Assembly: GCA_012932295.1 (NCBI GenBank)
Contig: JAAONU010000004.1
Span: forward strand, 12,152,630-12,216,629
Source: Cyclina sinensis
Taxonomy: Eukaryota; Mollusca; Bivalvia; Venerida; Veneridae
Length of the DNA: 64,000 bases
Reading direction: 5' to 3'
In this document: positions 59,136-64,000 of the stretch, piece after piece
Layout: every line of letters starts with the position of its first letter
Numbering within the stretch: position 1 is the first letter of the stretch
Made by a program: the position numbers and the translations under genes
The notes under the pieces: model-generated
What the model was told of the DNA's origin: nothing
The model's database searches: none
Seen by the model: the letters and a program-made list of their open reading frames with translations, nothing else

Positions 59136-60427
59136 AATTTTGTGTTATAAAGAAGAAATGCAAAGCAAACCTTATATATTATGCTAAGCAAGAATATTAT
59201 GCTATATTGCTAAACAGGAATATATTAATTATACATAACACAGCAAAACCTTAAATGTTAACATACAAGTTAGAAGATGTGTAAGCTACTGGTATAGTCA
59301 AAAAGAGCCAAAGTAAATGAATGATAAAATCTGATAAAGTCCTGCTTCAGGCTTTTTTGTCATACATGTGAGAAGATCTTTAGAATTACATTAAACTGCT
59401 CAAGGTCAAATGTAACAGTAAAACAAGAAATTGTAACTTACAGCCTTTAGAAAGAGCTGTTATTATGTCAAATATCGTCGATTATAGTTTTAATTCTATA
59501 ACTTCACAAGTTTCTTGTTTGCAGTACTAAAATTTATTTGAAATATTAAAAGTACCTTGTCTATCATTTCTGTATGAACTTTGGATACTTTAAATAATTG
59601 GTTAATTGAAACAATAATAAATTATTTGTTTCACTATTTGCCTTCCCTGAAATTTCTAGAGGCTGATTTTTTTCTGCACAGTGTCTTATGACAAGTACTA
59701 TCAGATTAAGTAATTTGGTGCAATTTAATTCTCTTATTGACTTATAATTTGTTGTTGTTGTTGATATAATTGTTATCTATAATTATAATTAACAATATGT
59801 GTGTCATGAGTGATGGCCTTGTTTTTCAGTTCCAGTACATGTAAATGTATGGATTGTTTTAATTTGTAATATTTGTGACCGGTGGTCGTGGTGGCCGGTC
59901 TAGTCTTGTACGATTGCTCGGGGAATTACAGCTCAAGTGGCTGACCTAGCCACTGACCACTGATCGGTCGGTCACTTAGCTCACAAGTGTCTGAGCCCTG
60001 TTTTAATTGCGTAAATAAACCACAAACTCCATGGTTAAAGTTCTCAACAAATTCTTCTTTATTCCTTGTAGGACACAATATTTCATTCAATATGATACAA
60101 TATAACTTTATCCAATTTCTGTCATATTTATATAAAAGATAGTCACATCTAAGACAAGCACCAATGTAGTTGTTAATATTTTGTAAGTAAAGTCACTTTT
60201 AGATGTTGTTCGTTCAAAATCCCAATGAATACTCTTCTAAATGCTAATATGAATACTGAATTAATTCCAAATCCTAACAGTTTTAGCCAATGAAACATTT
60301 AAGGTAATTTATAAATTTAACCAATAAAAATCTTTGTAACAAAAAGATGAAACCTGTTACTTAACATTTAAGAAGATTATTATTAACTTACTGGGTTCAC
60401 ACTTAATCAGTCTAAGGAAGCCAAGGT
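59136..60427. other. No gene recognised
   Basis: AT-rich sequence. A short GC-richer patch at 59878-59990 contains clustered GGTCGGTC/GGCCGGTC motifs but no recognisable RNA or protein. Confidence 0.4.
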
Positions 60428-61789
60428 TATGGCACGCCAATTGTCCAATTATTACGTGAACCTATATTTACGCTCGAAAAACTAGGATTTACGGTCGATA
60501 ATCTAGGTTTTTCAAACGTAAAACCTGGTTTTTCGATTTTTAACCTCTATTTTCGAGCGTAAACATAGGATTTTTACGTTCGATAAACTAGGTTTCTCAA
60601 ATAATATTAGAATTTCGGTTGTTATCCTAAGATTACCACCGTAAAATTGGGTTTGCGACCATGAACATAGGTTTACGACTGTAAACCCATATTTACGGTC
60701 GTAAATTCAGATTTTTTCTTAGTAACGTCCGTTAACTATGATTCACGACCGTTATCCTACGTTTTTGCTCGAAAACACTGGTTAAATTCCGTAAAATATA
60801 TTTCAAGGGAAGTCAACTGTCCAAAATAATGTTAACCCATGTTTACGCCCGTTAATCTAGGATTTACGATCGATAATACAGGTTTTTCAATCGTTAAACC
60901 TGGTTTTTCGAATTTTATCCTATATTTACGAGCGTAAATATAGGATAACCGTCGTAAACCCTAGATTACGCTCTTGAACCTATATTTACGTTCGATAAAC
61001 TAAGATTTTCGAAACAATTGTAAATTTCTGAGGTTAACCATAGTTTACAAACGTGAACCTATGTTTACGACCAAAATCATAGTATTTGTAAACATATATT
61101 TACGCTCGTAAACCTATATTTACGCTCGTAAACCATAGTTTACGCACGTTAACTTATGTTTAAGATCGTAAATATAGGATTACGGTCGTAAAACTTAGGT
61201 TTACGAACGTGAATGTACATTTACGAGCGTGAACTATGGTTCTCGACGTTATCCCATGTTTTCGCTTGAAAAAATATGATAGCCAGTCATTAACCTATGA
61301 TCACGATCGTGAACATGGGTTCATGGCTGTAAATGTAGGTTCACGCTTGAAAACATAGGTTCTCGATTGTAAACACATGTTAATGCTAGAAATTCAAGTT
61401 TGATTTCATAACCCTAAATATCGAATGTAAACCATAGTTTACGATTGATAAAGTAGGTTTTTCAATTAAACAACGGATTTCAACTGTTATTCTATGTTTA
61501 CGGACACTATCTTATTGTTACGCTCGTGAACGCCGGTTTAGGCTCGTAAAGTATAGTTTAAAAACGTAACCTATATTTTCGACCGTAAACTTGTGTTTTC
61601 AACGTGATCTATGGTTTACGAGCGTAAACTACGGTTTACGACATTAACCCATAATTTCGCTCGAAAATATAAGTTAATATTCGAAAAACTAAGTTTTCCG
61701 TTTGAAAAACCTGGTTTATCAACCGTAAATCCTAGTTTTTCGACCGTAAACATAGGTTCACGTAATAATTGGACAATTGGCGTGCCATA
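60428..61789. mobile_element. Long-TIR element with a 20-bp palindromic satellite core (element B)
   Basis: The outer ~125 bp are inverted copies: TATGGCACGCCAATTGTCCA, ATTATTACGTGAACCTAT and onward, mirrored exactly at 61660-61789. The ends read TATGG...CCATA, so a TA target duplication is possible. The whole interior is built from a ~20-bp motif with dyad symmetry, TTTACGNNCGTAAA followed by CCTATG or CATAGG, repeated some 50-60 times with point changes. Because the unit is palindromic, both strands read the same. Long frames at 61611-61816 on either strand are products of the repeat. No transposase is present. Confidence 0.88.
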
Positions 61790-64000
61790 CAAGGTGTTTA
61801 GATAACAATAGTCCATAATAGTAAACTGCTAAAAGCAAAATCTGTTCTACAATCTAAATTTCTTTGTTTAACTGATTAAAAGGGAAAGCTGACATATGTA
61901 GCAGGAAATATTTATGATTAAGCGAAATATGTCAAAGTAACCAAAATTCTATTGTATAAAATTCTTAACAAATTTACTGAAATTCTATTTAAATTATTAA
62001 ACTTTAAATTAAATGATAAAATTATATTTCTGATCAAACTCAGGTAAAAGAATATGGCTAATTTTATAGCCTGGTTACATATTTATAAAGTAGGCGAAGT
62101 TGAATTAAATAAAAAACGTAAGTACAAGACACTTTCTTCTTGCAACAATAAAACAACAACAGTTGTGTTTACTAAATATTGATTCATTGATAACATTGAC
62201 GAATTAATGAATTTGCTGTTAGATGTCCCACCAGAGTGCTGGATTGTTGAATATAGACAGACAATATAGGGAGCCGTTATAGGCCCCTAGGGGACAAGGT
62301 TGTCACAATAAAATGTCCATGATGCATCAGAATTGACAATGAAATCAGCACCTTAATTGAAACGGTCGACACTGTCATCTTCTTAATTGATTACCAGTGT
62401 ATATTGGCAGATAATACCAAATTTAGTCTGTTAATGGAAGCTAAAACATTATAATTTCATATCCACTGTCTGTTTTGTTATTGTTTCTGTGTACAAGTGA
62501 TTCCACCATTTTTATAGCACTTTAAAACATTCCTGGATTTTATAGACTTACTTTGTATCAGATTTTTATTTTTCTGAAATGTTGGAGAAGACTTACAGAG
62601 TTTGAATGACATCTGCCTGTACACATGTGGATGTTGAGATAAGTTTCATTCAGCGAGGTAAGGTTAGACTAAAAGTATTTCCGGTAATATCTGGTTGACT
62701 GTAGATTCCGATATTAAAGATTCTACTTAAGTTGAAACACTTTTATTTTTGTGCTTAAGTAAACAGATGGAGATGGTATTCACTGAATTCTGTCAGTTGT
62801 GCTAAATATCAATGATAGTCGTTATGTCTCTTAGTTATAAGGGGAACATCTAAATACAAAAAAAAAATGTGTGTGGCCAAATTCATTCAGGTAATGGAAA
62901 CACTAAAGATTATGTAACTTTTCTGACAATATGATAATAAGAATATAAGTGTTTGCTGCATTTATTTATTTCAATAAAAAACTTGTTTGGCTTTGATGCT
63001 TCTATTTAAAGAAAATGATGTATTAATTGCAAGATTTTGGCAGTATGTTTGTCAGGGATATCAGACAGGTCAAACTTATCAGAACTTATTGTTGAATAAG
63101 AAAATGTGCAGACTTGTTGTTTTTTTTTCTATTACATTTAACACATTTGAAGTTCTATTCCTTAGTGCAGACTCTGTTTGGCACTTTTAATCACATGATA
63201 TTTATCTATGATTATTGTATTTAAAAAATAAAAAAGATATAAAAAATGTTTAAAATGATAGAAACTTGAATAAAATCAAGTCAATTCCAAATCCCACAGG
63301 TCTGTAAATTTGAATGACCATTCACATGAAATGACACAGTATTACAGTCTTCAGAAATCATCAAATATTGACCATCATCAATTTATATTTAATTTCACAG
63401 TGTCCTGTACTAAGATAAATACTGTATCACAAATCTTTTAAGTGACTGGACAATCCACTTCAAAATCTCTTCAGATTTGAGATAAGTACTTTAGGGGGAA
63501 AGTACGCAACAAGCGTATTGTACTGGTATGTGCTTGCACATTGTACTACATGTGCACGATATTTGTCATTTTTATCGTCACTTGCATTTTTACGGAAACT
63601 AAATTTGAAGGAAACAAAATTTTTGTGGTTAAAATGAGGCTGTTTCATTGAATTATGTCGTATCTTTTTGCAGAACATAGTGTACTAGATGTTTGATAAT
63701 AATTTTTTCACACGACATATTTATTCATGAACAAATGATATCTTTTCTAGGGTAATTTGTGATAGTTAAACAGTGCTAACGTTTTTAAGAAAGTGATTTG
63801 TTTTAAAAGTGACTGATGTTCAACTGAAGAAGAATTATGTAAGTACAATGAGTGTAACTATGTTCTAGCTTTTTTTTTTCTCTGTTATTTTTTATTAAGT
63901 GGCTCATACCATTTTCCTGGTTAATTAGCAGACACATTCCTTCTAGTAATTAGTAACATAATTGAAAGTTTTTTACTGTATTATTGAAATGTTGCTATGG
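61790..64000. other. No gene recognised
   Basis: AT-rich unique sequence. Open frames are short and uncharacteristic. No splice-supported exon, tRNA or bounded repeat was found to the window edge. Confidence 0.45.

Noticed and set aside
59878..59990. Structured RNA candidate in a GC-richer patch
   Set aside because: Only short 6-bp pairings such as GACCGG with CCGGTC are present, which are expected from the repeated GGTCGG words; no known RNA family is recognisable.
60440..61780. CRISPR-like array of short regularly spaced palindromic repeats
   Set aside because: There are no unique spacers, the units run into one another, the array is bounded by long inverted termini, and the genome is eukaryotic with introns. 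It is a satellite-cored transposon.

Overview
The window is eukaryotic nuclear DNA. It is AT-rich, has short coding exons with GT/AG introns, and is packed with transposon relics. The split guanylate-binding protein (GBP) gene, the mariner, Tc1, piggyBac-like and jockey/CR1-like remnants, and the repeats ending in AGCTCACCTGAGC all suggest a marine mollusc, most likely a bivalve. The species call is inference.

Two genes can be rebuilt completely from the sequence. The first, on the + strand, is an eight-exon GBP-family large GTPase (6746-15975). Its spliced product is 592 residues, with P-loop, switch and RD motifs in order and a coiled-coil C-terminus. A defective mariner sits in its third intron. 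The second, on the - strand, is a nine-exon PLP-dependent aminotransferase of the 2-aminoadipate transaminase-like type (45482 down to 32728, 416 residues). It has all active-site motifs and a second, homologous, splice-compatible first exon at about 39.8-40.0 kb. A third, unidentified + strand gene is suggested by two phase-compatible exons at 50.2 and 50.9 kb. Its remaining exons were not found.

Layout. 0.6-4.7 kb: dispersed repeats with a ~165-bp monomer, and a TTTGACAAGATA-rich patch. 4.8-6.0 kb: a foldback element made of hairpin units. 6.2-16.5 kb: the GBP gene. 18.7-23.6 kb: a Tc1-like fragment, a 29-bp tandem array, two open-frame remnants and a TTAA-flanked piggyBac-like element. 25.5-28.1 kb: a long 165-bp-monomer array. 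28.9-29.1 kb: a reverse-transcriptase remnant. 30.0-31.3 kb: a ~16-copy 82-bp array. 32.6-45.5 kb: the aminotransferase gene with repeat-filled introns. 50.2-51.0 kb: the unidentified exons. 55.7-56.6 kb: another repeat element. 60.4-61.8 kb: an element with long inverted termini whose whole interior is a 20-bp palindromic satellite.

The genes show no evident pathway link. The most unusual material is the pair of TIR elements at 4.85-5.97 kb and 60.43-61.79 kb. Both have TATGG ends and interiors of short, regularly spaced palindromes. Several other elements here also carry private tandem arrays between conserved ends, so capture or amplification of satellite-like cores by mobile elements is a recurring theme.
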